Part shown: positions 44,272 through 54,823 of the stretch, one piece after another
How positions within the stretch are numbered: the first letter of the stretch is position 1
Layout: each line of letters opens with the position of its first letter
DNA from: Pomphorhynchus laevis
Taxonomy: Eukaryota; Acanthocephala; Palaeacanthocephala; Echinorhynchida; Pomphorhynchidae
Direction: 5' to 3'
NCBI GenBank assembly: GCA_012934845.2
Contig: WNNJ02001601.1
Span: 1-64,000, forward strand
Length of the DNA: 64,000 nucleotides
Position numbers and translations under genes: made by a program
The notes under the pieces: generated by a model
What the model saw: the letters and a program-made list of their open reading frames with translations, nothing else
What the model was told of the DNA's origin: nothing
Databases searched by the model: none

Positions 44272-44444
44272 CGAATTTTTGGCCTTGTGTGTACAACGTG
44301 AAAATTTCCATTGATTTGACTTATAGATAAGAATGACTCGCCGTTTGTTTCACGTCGATGTTTCTCAATGCGAGCTAAATTGAGCTGGGCAATATCAGAA
44401 GGGGAGCGGTCAGGAAAGATACGACTAGTGGTAAGATGTGAACC

Positions 44445-44750
44445 AGGCTACAGTTAGAACTGAGAAATAATAGTCGTTACTAAGCCGATATAGTAGAACA
44501 TAATGATTAACGATATAAAAAGCAGAATACAGTTTAAAAGTGATTACGACAATAATATCTTGATATCGCGGGCTTGAAGTAGATCACTAAAAACGTTTAG
44601 ACAAACAAGTTCAGTAGAGCGATTAGAACGGAAGGCATATTTAAAAGGGATATAAATTCTAGGAAACAAGGTATAGATTGACTCGATAAAACACAAGACG
44701 CTCAAGGATTTTAGATAAGGTTGGAAGAAAAGAAATAGGGCGGAATGAAA
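44445..44750 (-). mobile_element. LINE RT fragment (family K)
   Basis: Minus strand: RPISFLPTLSKILERLVFYRVNLYL, then ...LYSAFYIVNHYVLLYRLSNDYYFSVLTVAWF, equivalent to the RT start and motif A of families A and B (SSAFDIVDHSVLL). Stops are frequent. It abuts the 3' tail of LINE B4. Confidence 0.6.
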
Positions 44751-44751
44751 A

Positions 44752-47700
44752 AAGATTTATTTTTACGTTGCTAATGCGCGCCGGCGCACGCTTACATGAA
44801 CACAAAAAAATTAAATCATGTATCGAGTAGGTGGAAACAGATGCGGTATTTGAATGTGATAAAGGAGAGAGCGCTGCGGACGTCGAGAGAGCTGATTCCA
44901 GGCGATGGGGGGAGAAGGAAGGATCGGATATCGTAATTGTTGGAGAAATTGGGATCGTGGATTAAGAGGAAATGGCGCGAACGCAGCGATAGAGTGGTAC
45001 GGCGAGTGCCGTCTAAGAAAAGAAAGTTGATGAATGATGGGGAGCCGACAGCGATGAGACGAAGTTACGAGAAGAAGGCGGATTTGGATGCGGATGTAGA
45101 TGGTGGACAGGAGAGTTGGGTCAGGTTGTTTGGATGTGTGGTCGAGGCGACGTCGACGTAGGAACACTTGAACGACGGAGTTGATTATGCTTTGTAGGTG
45201 TAAAATGATGGATTTTGGAGAATTGACGTAAAGGCGTAGGCAGTAATCTTTTTTAGGGAAGAGAAGCAATGAAAGAAGAGACATGCAAGAACGGAAGTCG
45301 ATAAGAAGACTGATACGGAGTATGACACGGAGAATTAAGTTAGACGAGTGGACCTTGTCACAAAAGAAAGGCTTAAGGGAAACGTGATTATCAAAGTGGA
45401 AGCCTAAAAAGTGTGATTATGGACTATGATGATGGATTAGGCAAAATTAAACGTTTATTTGTATTAAGATGAAGCGTTCTAAGATCTTTGAAAGAGCAGG
45501 AAGGAGTGAAATGGTGCGATAATTAGAAGGAAGGAGGTCGAGCGATTATTTCTTAAGGAGAGGACGAATGATGGTTGTTTACCATTGTGAAGGGAAGATT
45601 CTACGGTGAATAAACCATTTAAACAAGGTAGTGAGGAAAACAGATATCGATGAACATATGGATTTAAGTATTGGAGTAGAGATGGGATCGGCAGTTGTGG
45701 TTTTGTTGGGCAAGGACATGAAAACAGAGGAGACGTCTGCAAGTGAGACATGGAGAAGATTAAATAGTTACGGGAGGATGAGGCTTGGCGGGGAATAGAG
45801 GGATGGGATTAAGACGGGGAGTGCGAGAGCAACGTGGATACTTTGGTCTGGAAAAATGACGAATAATCATGGTGATTGATAATGCAAGATAAAGAGGAGC
45901 GGGAAAGGATTGAGTTAAAAGTATGCCAGAGAGACTTAGAGCTGAATGAAATGATGATTTTATAATGTCAGAAGAAGTTGCATTTGGTACGTAGTCGGTT
46001 GAGATGAGACTGGCGAAGCGCAAGATAGGAATTACGGAGAGACTGAGTTAGCGATTGGATATCACGTTTGAGATAGCGGTGATATACTCCATTGGGTAGG
46101 GTGCATACGACGGTGAGTGTGAGGCTTGAAGTTCAATAGAAGATCCTGAGTGGATGTGAGTGGAAGTGAGATCACGGTTGACGAGAAAGTGGTCGGATAG
46201 ACCAAGATCGGAGATGCCAGTGAGATGTAGGCAGCAAAGCGATCGAGGACAGCGATGATATCGAGTGCCTTGTCAATGATATGTGTGGATCAGTGGATAT
46301 GAGTTTGTAGTTGTAGTTGAATAATGTTGATGAACCGGATAAAATCGGTTGAAGACAGATGTCGATGCATATGCTAAAGTTGCCAAGAACGAGTGAAGGG
46401 ATGGAGGACAAATAACAGTGGGACACGATGTCATTGAGTTCGGTAAAAATAAGGAAGTAGGAGCAGATAAACCAGGACAGTATACAATGGTGAGATCCAA
46501 AGTGATTGGACAGAATGACGACAAGTGAGCGATTCAAAAGAGCAATGACTGAAAGAGGTTGTGATTTTGAGAAGAGGCAAAGTGTGACGGGCGACTATGG
46601 CAATGCTGCCATGATTAGAGCATTTTGAAGGTGATGAGCTGAGGGGCGGGTGGATTCGACTAGTGAGCAATTGCCAGAGAGCAGAGGTGAATGAATAGGT
46701 TGTCTGAATCGGAGTGCCAATATTCGGTGAGGCAGGAGAGATCGATAGATTGCTTAGTGAATAGGTTGAGGATGATATCGAATTGAATATGAATATATCT
46801 AGTGTTAAAGAGGCAGAGGCGGAAATCGTGTGTTGTAGTGAAAGGAGCTAGTGTATAAGGTACATAGAGCAGATAAAGCGCCATTAAATTTTTGGATTGG
46901 TGTGGACAACTTGAAAATTTCCATCGATGTTCCTGATAGAAAGAGATGTTTCGCCGTTTTTATGCGAGGAGCGTTTATTGATGCGGTCAGAAGAGAGTTG
47001 AGCGATTTTGGAAGGAATGCGACCGGGGAAAAGGCGAGTGGCTGAAGATGACATGAGTTTAAATCGTTGGGATAGAACAGAGGACGCGATGCTTGAATAC
47101 CATTTTCAGCAGAGGGAGCTGAGAAGGATTAGTTTGAGAAAATGTGTTTAGGTGGATACATGCGACAGGATAGATGTCTTTGAAAAAGGATGGATTATCT
47201 GCAGGAACAAGAAACGAGAGGATAGATCTAAATGTAGAAGCATCTTGGTCGAGACGTGTTTGTTGAGATAAGGCAGTAGAATGAGTTATATTAGTGACAT
47301 GACGCAACGATCGTGAAAAGGAAAGCATTTCCGTGAAGGTAGACGAGTGATGTAAGTGGGTGAAGCCACGATAGGAGAGCTGGGAGTTGAGGATAGGAAC
47401 GGGTTAGGTTTGACACTGGGATGCAAAGATGATATAGATAATATAGAGGATGGCAAGCGATGTAAGGGAGGTTGTGAGTGGAAGGATCATGAAGGTGGGT
47501 GGATATTATTTTGATTGATGGATGTAGGTTATTGAGAAATAAGACAGTAGAGACTGAACGGGGTGTCGGGCAGCGAAGATGACATGAGATGGTAAGTGTA
47601 TATGGTGACAGGAACAGTGGGTGGAGAAAGGGCATTGGAAACGACGGAGTAGTTAGTGTGGACGCGTTGGTGGTTGATATGTGCCTAGAGCAGACGTTGC

Positions 47701-48077
47701 GAATTAGTTTGTTGGTGCGAAATTTACAGAGGAAGTATTCTTTAGACTTACTGTTGTCCCAGGCGATTGTGGTCTAAACGCTGCAGTCGTGTGTCGATCA
47801 CCGTACTTGTATTCGTGCAAAGTTGGCGTCGGTGGTAGCTGTCTTCTTACGTTCTCCCAATTAACGTCATTGTGTATTAAGCCGTTAAATTTGCCACTGC
47901 AACTGATCGGCGAGCGCTGCGACCCGATCTGAAACTGATTGAATTGATCTGCAATTGATTGAATTGATCTGCAACTGATTGAATTGATCTGCAACTGATT
48001 GAATTGATCTGCAACTGATTGAATTGATCTGCACCTGATTGAATTGATATCCAACTGATTGAATTGATCTGTAATGT
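44752..48077 (-). mobile_element. LINE family B, copy B4, near full length but broken
   Basis: Minus strand. The 5' UTR holds seven 20-bp monomers (47926-48065). ORF1 runs from about 47870 (GRHTTAAF..., then the C-terminal half at 47059-47328: FRSILSFLVPADNPSFFKDI). The endonuclease lies at about 46900-46170 (LFNTRYI, CLTEYWHSDSDN, VLGNFSICI) and RT pieces at 45750-44811. The 3' hairpin GCGTGC...GCGCGC is at 44776-44791 (plus order GCGCGCCGGCGCACGC), followed on the minus strand by ATTAGCAACGTAAAAATAAA. RT motif A to C is largely missing and many frame breaks are present. Confidence 0.82.
47926..48065 (-). repeat. Seven 20-bp monomers in the LINE B 5' UTR
   Basis: Seven units of exactly 20 bp; minus-strand consensus AATTCAATCAGTTGCAGATC. 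The stretch downstream on the minus strand (CAGTTGCAGTGGCAAATTTAACGG...) aligns with B1 at 29641-29690, where only about 1.5 units precede ORF1. The array therefore belongs to the element's 5' UTR rather than being an unrelated minisatellite. Tandem 5' monomers act as promoters in some LINEs; that role is inferred here. Confidence 0.8.
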
Positions 48078-48129
48078 AAGTAATTATAATCAAGAAACTT
48101 TTAAACAAAAGAAGGAAGTAAAGGATCGA

Positions 48130-48375
48130 AGGACGGTTTTTTAGAAAATGACGTACGATGGGTGCTTTCCAGTTCTTTGAAAAAATGCAGCTAAGAATAG
48201 AACAATTGAAAATGGTGGTAAGGAACAGTTATATGATGTACTGAATAGATTTAAGTACATAAGTAGGGATAGGATCGGCATGCGAAGAGTTATTTGACCT
48301 TGAGAAAGAAGAACCTTAGAGATTTCCCTAGAAGAGACAGGAATAAGGTGCAATGGCTTAGTTAGAAATTTACAT
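48130..48375 (-). mobile_element. LINE ORF2 linker fragment (A/B relative)
   Basis: Minus-strand frame LHLIPVSSREISKVLLS...PILSLLMYLNLFS, aligning with FHLLPVSSDEVSSVLMSLP...THLLKNICS of family A, the segment before the RT. Fragment only. Confidence 0.6.
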
Positions 48376-48384
48376 TATGATTTA

Positions 48385-48590
48385 TTCGCCGTCTGGCCGG
48401 AATCAATTGGGGTTCAAGCTTCCATACACTGCGAACGTATGTATTGTCCCTATGTTACTCGGCTGCTGAATATGCGGCCACGGTATGTCTGGAAGCACAC
48501 ATGTCAAGAAAGTTCACGCTAGTCTCAACAAGGCAATGAGATTAATCAGTGGAGCAATAAGGCCAACACCAATCGATTTACTTCCTTGTT
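48385..48590 (+). mobile_element. LINE RT C-terminal fragment, different clade
   Basis: Across frames it reads WGSSFHTLRTYVLSLCYSAAEYAATV and then HVKKVHASLNKAMRLISGAIRPTP. This is the thumb/C-terminal region pattern (LCYSAAEYA...LN.A.R.I.G...PTP) of a LINE clade unlike the CR1-like families here. Short and broken. Confidence 0.5.
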
Positions 48591-48824
48591 GTTTTTTATT
48601 TATACGATATATGTATATATAATTGGTAGCCTTATAAAGAAACCTGGGACAAAATTGGCGGACGACCGCAGCAGGCCATGTGGGGATAAGCGCTGTAAAT
48701 GTTGCGACGAAATGAATGACACTGATACGTTTTGCAGCACAATTACAAAAGCGAAATATCATATTCGCGGTGTGAATAGCTGAAAAGCAAGGGCGTTGTT
48801 TACCTCGCAAAGTGTGAGGCCTGT

Positions 48825-49085
48825 TTGTATATGTACGTGGGTCAAACTGGTGGTCAGATGAATATTCGCGCTCTCACAAGACGATGCGATATATCACATA
48901 ATAGGCCTAAGAATGATGGGGCAGCGAGGCATTGCATTGAGAACCCTAACCATCAGATGCGTACAACGATATTAGAATCCAACATTTTGGATACAGCGAA
49001 ACGTAAAGAGCGGGAGTTATATTGGATTGGGCAGTTGATGACAGATCGCCACTTAAACACTGAGCACATCTACCACCTGCCATAA
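48825..49085 (+). CDS. PLE GIY-YIG endonuclease fragment
   Basis: 86 open codons: MYMYVGQTGGQMNIR (the YIG motif as YVG), the arginine-bearing helix ALTRRCDISHNRP, then HCIENPNHQM and RKERELYWIGQLMTDRHLNTE, where the catalytic Glu helix (KERELYWI) is intact. The GIY half (VYLAKCEACL) lies just upstream in another frame. The protein ends in HIYHLP; the stop overlaps a 12-bp inverted repeat (49068-49099). Confidence 0.75.
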   Translation: MYMYVGQTGGQMNIRALTRRCDISHNRPKNDGAARHCIENPNHQMRTTILESNILDTAKRKERELYWIGQLMTDRHLNTEHIYHLP

Positions 49086-49210
49086 TACAGGTGGTAGATC
49101 TGTGCACATCGACCACTGTTTTGCCTTGCTTTCTGAATATAATTTTCATTATGAATTTATTATGGATTGATAACTTGTTTTTTATGAATTGTAGATATTG
49201 CGTGGAACTT

Positions 49211-49243
49211 CCACTGAAGAAGGGCTGTGCCCGAAAGCTATGG
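49211..49243 (+). ncRNA. Hammerhead-like stem-loop in PLE 3' UTR
   Basis: CTGAAGA (CUGAUGA with one change), helix II GGGC-TGT-GCCC, then GAAA. Flanking TTCCA (49206-49210) and TGGAA can pair as helix I. Helix III is almost absent (A-GC-U). This fits the minimal hammerheads described in canonical PLEs, with a mutated core. Confidence 0.4.
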
Positions 49244-49355
49244 AAATTTAAAAAATACACAATGCTTTTTGCTTTAATTGTGCTAGTTTTATACTAGCAC
49301 AATTATATACAATTGTATTTATACACAATTATATATATAATATATATAATATAAC

Positions 49356-49838
49356 ATGCGGACGGACTACTGTGCGTTAGTCCGTCCGCATGTGGAATAC
49401 TGCATCGCATCAACTTTTCCATCCACCAAGGCTGAGATGAAAAAGACCGAGTCGATTCTACGTAGAGGAACCAAACTTTGCATTACATCTCTTTATTCTT
49501 ACAATGAGCGCCTAGCTTGCTTAAAAATGCCTTCAACGGCCCAGAGGCTACTATATTTAGATCTTGTAGCGATGTGGCATTTGGTTCGTGGAAAAGAGGG
49601 GTTCCCATCCAATTCGATAAAATTGAGAAATTCGCGTCGCAGAGGTCACTCCCTTACGTTATTTAAATTCCCCCATGGCAAAATAAGGAGTGTGAGTAGG
49701 CTTTCCCACCGCGCATTGAATGTTTGGAATTCGCTGCCTGAAGACGTCGTCAATGCTACTAGCAATAGACACTTCAAGAAGATGCTGCTGAAGTGGATTG
49801 TGAACTCTAATTTGGATTCGTGGATGTATTTTAATTGA
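49356..49838 (+). CDS. LINE D ORF2 C-terminal domain
   Basis: 160 codons: YCALVRPHVEYCIASTFPS, KKTESILRRGTKLC, STAQRLLYLDLVAMWHLVRGKEGFP, RRGHSLTLFKFPHGKIRSVSRLSHRALNVWNSLPEDV, FKKMLLKWI. This is the conserved domain after the RT in CR1-like LINEs, close in pattern to LINE C. No RT motifs remain. The first five codons come from the snap-back, not the element. Confidence 0.8.
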   Translation: MRTDYCALVRPHVEYCIASTFPSTKAEMKKTESILRRGTKLCITSLYSYNERLACLKMPSTAQRLLYLDLVAMWHLVRGKEGFPSNSIKLRNSRRRGHSLTLFKFPHGKIRSVSRLSHRALNVWNSLPEDVVNATSNRHFKKMLLKWIVNSNLDSWMYFN

Positions 49839-49925
49839 TATTTTAAAATGTAATTTGTGAACAGTTGAAACAGCCATTTGCGGCTAGTAACTTGTGCACT
49901 ATAATAATATATATATAATGAGCAA
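49356..49925 (+). mobile_element. LINE family D (CR1-like), 3' fragment
   Basis: 5'-truncated copy beginning at the ALVRPHVEYC region of the ORF2 C-terminal domain, with an uninterrupted frame to its stop and a 3' tail hairpin AGCC-ATTTGC-GGCT (49872-49885), then TAGTAACTTGTG...ATAATAAT. Its 5' boundary is a perfect 14-bp inverted repeat (49356-49369 with 49378-49391) made from its own first bases. An (AT)n tract follows 3'. Confidence 0.85.
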
Positions 49926-50060
49926 TTGCCAGAGAAGAATTCTGTAGCTGGTTTTCAATGCGAAAGTCACCTCGTGTGACCTAGCAACTATTCATTACAT
50001 AAATAAGCATCCATCAAAGGATCACCAGTCCCGATTTCAATCGATCTTCATGATCTCATA

Positions 50061-50062
<2 letters not shown>

Positions 50063-50122
<60 letters not shown>
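50063..50122. repeat. (AT)n microsatellite
   Basis: About 60 bp of uninterrupted AT dinucleotides. Confidence 0.95.
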
Positions 50123-50125
<3 letters not shown>

Positions 50126-50306
50126 ATCCCGAGAAAAACACTGCTATATGATAACAGAAGAAAGCCACTCACAACTACAAACAACAAGGTGATATGTACA
50201 TATCATCAGGCACTGAAAAATTTACCAAAGGAATTTAGAGAAATTACTAATGACAAGTGTCCCCCTAAACGTAAACCGTTAATTTTCTTCAAATCTGGAT
50301 ATAACC

Positions 50307-50434
50307 TAATCTTATTTTCAGTCAAAAATCACTACAATCATCTCATCTATCCGCGTATTGGTCATCATATATATGATGACCAATACGCGGATAGATGAGA
50401 TGATTGTAGTGATTTTTGACTGAAAATAAGATTA
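50307..50434. repeat. 128-bp perfect palindrome
   Basis: Two 64-bp arms with no spacer, centred between 50370 and 50371 (CATCATAT|ATATGATG). The left arm is continuous with an unremarkable sequence from about 50150, the right arm with different sequence after 50434. No coding content recognised in or around it. Confidence 0.95.
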
Positions 50435-50624
50435 CTCGTGAGGATCGATGGAGTGAACAATATAAGTGCGAGCAAGAAGGGAATTAAAGTTTCTTCAAGT
50501 TTACTTTTGATCAAACGATGACGCGATCTTGTTTTGCTAAAAAATGTTTACATTTATAATGTAGAAGAGAGTGATGGGAGCGTCGAAAATTTAAGTAATG
50601 AGCAGGATGACTAGAGATTGGAAA

Positions 50625-51776
50625 AAAGATTTATTTTTACGTGGCAAATGCGTGTTTGCGCACGCTTACATAACCACACAAAAAAAGAAAAAAATTTAAA
50701 TCATGTGTCGATAAGGTGTGTAAGGAGGCGGTATTTGAATGTAATAAAGAAGGAAGCGCGGCGGACGTCGAGAGGTAGCTGATTCCAGGCGAGTGGGACG
50801 ACGACGAGGAAGGATCGGATACCGTAGTTTTTAGAGTAATTGGGAAAATGAAGTAAGAGGGAATAAAGGGAGCACAGTGACGGAGAGGTGGGTGTGTGCC
50901 ATCCAAGAAATGGAGGCTGATGAACAATGGGGAGCTGGCAGTGATGAGACGAAAAGTTATTTGATTACGTTTGAGAAAACGTATAAAGATCCAATAATGA
51001 CGTAGAATACGCTTAGAAATTTTACAGTCAGAGTCCAAACAAGAGGCACACGAGGAGCATTTAGAAATTATGGACTGGCGATGTAAAATAGAATCGAGGA
51101 TGTTAGAGAGCTTATTGGTATAAAGTGTGGATATACTATCAGCTGCCGAAAAGGTTACATAAAGCGAAAATATAGGAGAGTCAAGGATAACGTAACGCAA
51201 GAGAGTAAGGTCGAGAAGTTGACATGGTCGACTTAAAGTAGGAGAGTTATAAACAGGTTTTAACGGGATAGTGATATCAACAGTGATGATAAAATGATCG
51301 GAAAAACCTGGATCTGACATTATAAAGGAAGCGTATGCAATGAGACTGTTGGGAATAGCGATAATATTAAGAGAGCCACCAAGAATATGTTTGGGTAGGT
51401 TTGTTAGTAAATGGAGGTTAAAGTCGGACAAAATACTTACCAGTTTTATGGAATCTGAATCAGAAGGGCGATATAGACGGATGTTGAAGTCACCATGGAC
51501 AATTATTGATAAAGTAGAAAGTTAACGGTTTGATAGGAGATCGGCGAGTATATTGAAAATAGGCAAGACGGTAGAGATGAACCTTGACAAGAGATGATTG
51601 CAAGTTTAATATGAAATAAAGATTTACAAAGGAACAATTCAAATGTAATACATGGTAGGGTGAAATCGATTTTTTCAAGAGACGAATGAATACGAGCGAA
51701 GGTGACGATTCCGCGATAATTAGAAGTAGTTGATTTTGTTGAGTCAATGGGGCGAGCGGAGTCAACAAGAGAAAAC
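50625..51776 (-). mobile_element. LINE B-like copy B5 with endonuclease end fused to the ORF2 tail
   Basis: Minus strand: weak endonuclease start (51768-51490), then MSDFNLHLL...KHILGGSLNIIAIPN, MSDPGFSDHFIITVDI, RILRHYWIFIRFLKRN. It then passes directly into the ORF2 C-terminal region (QITFRLITASSPLFISLHFLDGTH). The RT core is absent, yet the frame stays open for 264 codons (51431-50637). The 3' hairpin GCGTG-TTTGCG-CACGC is at 50650-50665 in plus order. An 18-bp palindrome (TTGTTGACTAGTCAACAA, 51777-51794) sits at the 5' junction. Confidence 0.8.
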
Positions 51777-51794
51777 TTGTTGACTAGTCAACAA

Positions 51795-52440
51795 TAGAAA
51801 ACTTATTAACCTTTAGGATTCTTCGAATTCATGTTTATTTCCTCATCCGTCAATTTAGCACCGCTTTTGCATATATCTTCATCTTTATTCAGGTCTTTAT
51901 TTTGTTGAAGACCGGAATAGTCCCATAATCATCACGCTCAGTGGGAGTATTATTAACAATCGATGGTAACCAAGATCAGGAACATATTTCACTGAAACTA
52001 TGTTGTCAATGAAGTTAACGGGATCTGACTACCAAATAAAGCTTATAGCAGAACAACGTGCTACTCTTGAATAAAATCAGCTCTTTTAAATCCCTATACC
52101 GGTTTCTACTAATTGAGCTTTATAAGCAGGATCCAGATTTTAAGAGTGTTTAGAGATGGTTTCAATGAAATCATACTGGAAAAGCGGTTAACTTGCTCTG
52201 ACTACTAAACAAGGCTTAAAGAACCCCGTTCGAGATACACTTGATCAGCTTTTTAGATTGTTTAATTTATTGCTTTGCCCGATCGCATAGACCATATGTG
52301 GTAACGGTTCCATAATCGTTTACAAATAATCAAGCATAGCCGGTCAAGTGTTATTTGTAATTGTTGTTTGAGCGGTTAAAATTGATTTTTTTCGTATAAT
52401 ATTTTTTCATTTTATTACGCAATGTAACTAACCAATTTTT
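51795..52440. other. Unassigned stretch
   Basis: No gene or element family recognised between the 5' junction of LINE B5 and the Ty3/gypsy fossil; only short open frames. Confidence 0.4.
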
Positions 52441-52444
52441 ATTA

Positions 52445-52553
52445 TTGAAGAGATCGAACACTAGAGGTTTTATTCGAATTAATCTACAATATATAAATAT
52501 TATAATATGTAAATAGTTTAACAAATAGTTCAACTAAAGGAATAATTACGACA
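52445..52553 (-). repeat. LTR (3' side of the gypsy fossil)
   Basis: 109 bp, about 95% identical to the LTR at 54711-54819. Adjoined on its right by the polypurine tract. Confidence 0.85.
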
Positions 52554-54710
52554 TTCTTCCTCCGTCACGTATCCATCGAGGTATCTAGGAGGTTTTCTCT
52601 CTCTCGAGTTCCTCGTCGCAATATATGTGTTTTCCTTTTGAACGGGAATGCTCTCTACTTGAACATCGCTAGTTTCCTGTTCTTGCATCGTATCGGTATC
52701 ATGCTGATTCGGTTTCCTCGGAATGTTTAAGTCAGGACTTTGCTGTGACAGGTCCTGAATTTCTCAATGTTGCTCAGGTATGAAGTTGTTTTCAGGGTCA
52801 TGTTCATTCGTTGGGTACATTGCCAATCGTCTCGTTGACACGTTCACTTCTTCTCCACTTAGTTTCCGAACTGTAGCATAGTGTCCATGCGATTAAACGA
52901 TTTTGACTTGTGAGAATGCCGGGTACGATTTGGCGCTTGGGTTTTGTCGAAGAAGAACATTTTCACCGTTGACCAACCAGACGGGGACGTTGTAACAGTT
53001 TTTTGAATTTCGCTTGAATGAGAACAGGCGTTGGTGAGGTGTGTCACCAGTCGATGTGTATAACAAGGAACGCAAAGACGATAGGACTCGTGGCAATACG
53101 AGTTCTTATTCACTTGTTGGTTTCTTGATTGTTTTAAGAGCGAGTAGAATAGTCTTAAACACAATTCCGACAAAGCGCTCAGCTTGGCCGTTGCCGCGAG
53201 GGTTATAGCTAGAACTTCTAGTGCAGCTTATTCCTCGAGCGTTTAAGTACGTTCTAAACTCATTTGATTGAAAACATGACGTTTGATCACTGTGCACGCT
53301 AGCCTCTACCCGAAACCCCTGAATATTTGATTGAGGGAAGTGATAACAGATGCCGAAGATGTATCTCTACATGGAATTCCAAAGGGGAAACGTGAATATT
53401 CATCGACCACACAAAGGATGTATTTGTTATAGGTAGTGGACGCCAAAGGCCCCTTAAAGTCGATGCTTAGTTGCTCGAACAGTTGCGTTGCCTTGATGAC
53501 ATGCGCTGTTTCCGGTTTGCCTTATTGTGGTTTCAACTCAGCGCATATTTTACAAGATGAGACTATGTCGGTTACGTCCTTTTTGTCGTAGGGGAGTTCG
53601 TGAGCACGTACGTAATGAAACAGTCGTGTAATTCCTGGATGACACAGTGACTCATGTAGGCATTTGAGGTCATTTGTCGTTTTGCAAGAAGAACAAGATG
53701 CAGAATATTTAAGAATACTTCTAGACGACCACTTCAGCATCGAAATGATGAGTACCCGGCAACACTCATCAGTAGAATGAGGTACACACTGGTCGTTTCG
53801 GTTGCCTGTGTGAAATTGTGAATAAAGGCGTTTCCGACACTTTGCTTAATTGTCTGAGGCTTTCGCTCTTAACCAGAGCGAAAGCTCTGGACAAGAGACA
53901 GAACGCTGAAGCCGCCGATGCAGAATATTTTCCTTTAGATTTGCATACTTTTGCGAAGTGACCCAGTTTCGAACAATTGTTGCACGTGACAGTACGGGCA
54001 GGACATTTAGTACGAGGATGGCAACGGTTACCAAAAAATAGCACAACTCGGTATCTCTGTTACGCAATGCTGCATTGATCGATTGCTCGTCCATAGCGTC
54101 GGTATCATTTTTGTTACCTCCAGAAATAGTTACCAGCACTGTTGTCTCATCGTTTGAATTGAAGATTGACGCTTGCTGTTGGGCAGCCTCTAGAGATGTA
54201 TCCATCAAAACGATTTCAACGAAATTTGTTTTGTTTGATTCTAATATTCTCTCACGAATATAGGAATTGAGAAGTCCCTGGACAAGGGCGTCGATTATAT
54301 GACTTCGACGATTGGTGTCAGCGTCGACGTTTTCAAAATTACACTTGTCGGCCAAATCCTCGAGTTTTCTAACGAACTGCGGAATAGTCAGAGTTTTGTC
54401 TTGTCGACACGTGTGCAATTGAAATCGAGTGAAGACTGTATTTAATGGTTTGCGGAACTTTTCGTCAAGGATGGCAAGTGCCGAGTCGAATGATTGAGAA
54501 TCTTTGATTAATTTGTACAGTCGCAACGACAGTAGGTTCACCAACACAAACTTCTTTTGTTCGTCCGTTACAGTGCCCTGCAATGAGACGAAGTTCAGCA
54601 GCTTCTGACGCCAGTGATTTCATTCGTCCTGGGCATCGGGTGCATCCGGATCGAGGTTGAATTGTTGCGGAATTATAAGTTTGTCCATCGATAAAATTAA
54701 TTCGAATAAA

Positions 54711-54819
54711 TTGAAGAGATCGAACACTAGAAGTTTTAATCGAATTAATCTACAATATGTAAATATTATAATATGTAAATAGTTTAACAAATAGTTCAAC
54801 TAAAGGAATGATTATGACA
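54711..54819 (-). repeat. LTR (5' side of the gypsy fossil)
   Basis: 109 bp. Gag sequence begins only about 20 bp inside it on the minus strand, leaving little room for a conventional primer-binding site. Confidence 0.85.
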
Positions 54820-54823
54820 ATTA

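Larger units (their letters stand above)
41296..44443 (-). mobile_element. LINE family A, minus-strand copy A2, 5'-truncated
   Basis: Begins near 44443 within the end of ORF1 (RIFPDRSPSDIAQ region) and runs through ORF2 to the 3' hairpin (GCGTGCA-AAA-TGCACGC in plus-strand order, 41338-41354). ORF2 is readable as 44271-43315 (endonuclease) and 43005-41404 (linker end and RT). In between, at 43291-43315, part of the linker is lost and replaced by a short inverted copy of the flank (AAAAGAGTGAC-GGA-GTCACTCTTTT). Very similar to the copy at 23010-27350 elsewhere. Confidence 0.9.
48600..49260 (+). mobile_element. Canonical Penelope-like element 3' end (C-terminal GIY-YIG)
   Basis: Starts with KKPGTKLADD...PCGDKRCKCCDEM, the Cys-rich connector between RT and nuclease in canonical PLEs. 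A GIY-YIG nuclease ends at 49085, followed by a 3' UTR with CTGAAGAAGGGCTGTGCCC then GAAA (49211-49233), a hammerhead-like stem-loop known from PLE ends. The RT is absent and the connector frame is interrupted. This is a second PLE type, distinct from the Naiads. Confidence 0.8.
52441..54823 (-). mobile_element. Ty3/gypsy LTR retrotransposon fossil (mag-like)
   Basis: Bounded by 109-bp LTRs (52445-52553 and 54711-54819), each running TGTC...TTCAA on the minus strand, with ATTA on both outer sides (52441-52444, 54820-54823) as a possible 4-bp target duplication. A purine tract (GGAGGAAGAA read on minus) abuts the 3' LTR. Parts seen, 5' to 3': Gag (about 54690-53850), a zinc knuckle (CNNCSKLGHFAKVC preceded by HPRTKCPAR, as in mag-like gypsy elements), integrase zinc-binding (HESLCHPGITRLFHYVRAHE...CKICAELKPQ) and integrase core end (NPRGNGQAERFVG). 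Protease, RT and RNase H are not seen. The element is broken, with roughly half a dozen or more breaks. The two LTRs differ at about five positions, so it is old but not ancient. Confidence 0.85.

Noticed and set aside
47704-48108. Minus-strand 134-codon frame with repeated DQFNQ/SIQS blocks
   Set aside because: The repetition comes from 20-bp LINE 5' UTR monomers (three units equal 20 codons), so it is not evidence of a repeat protein.
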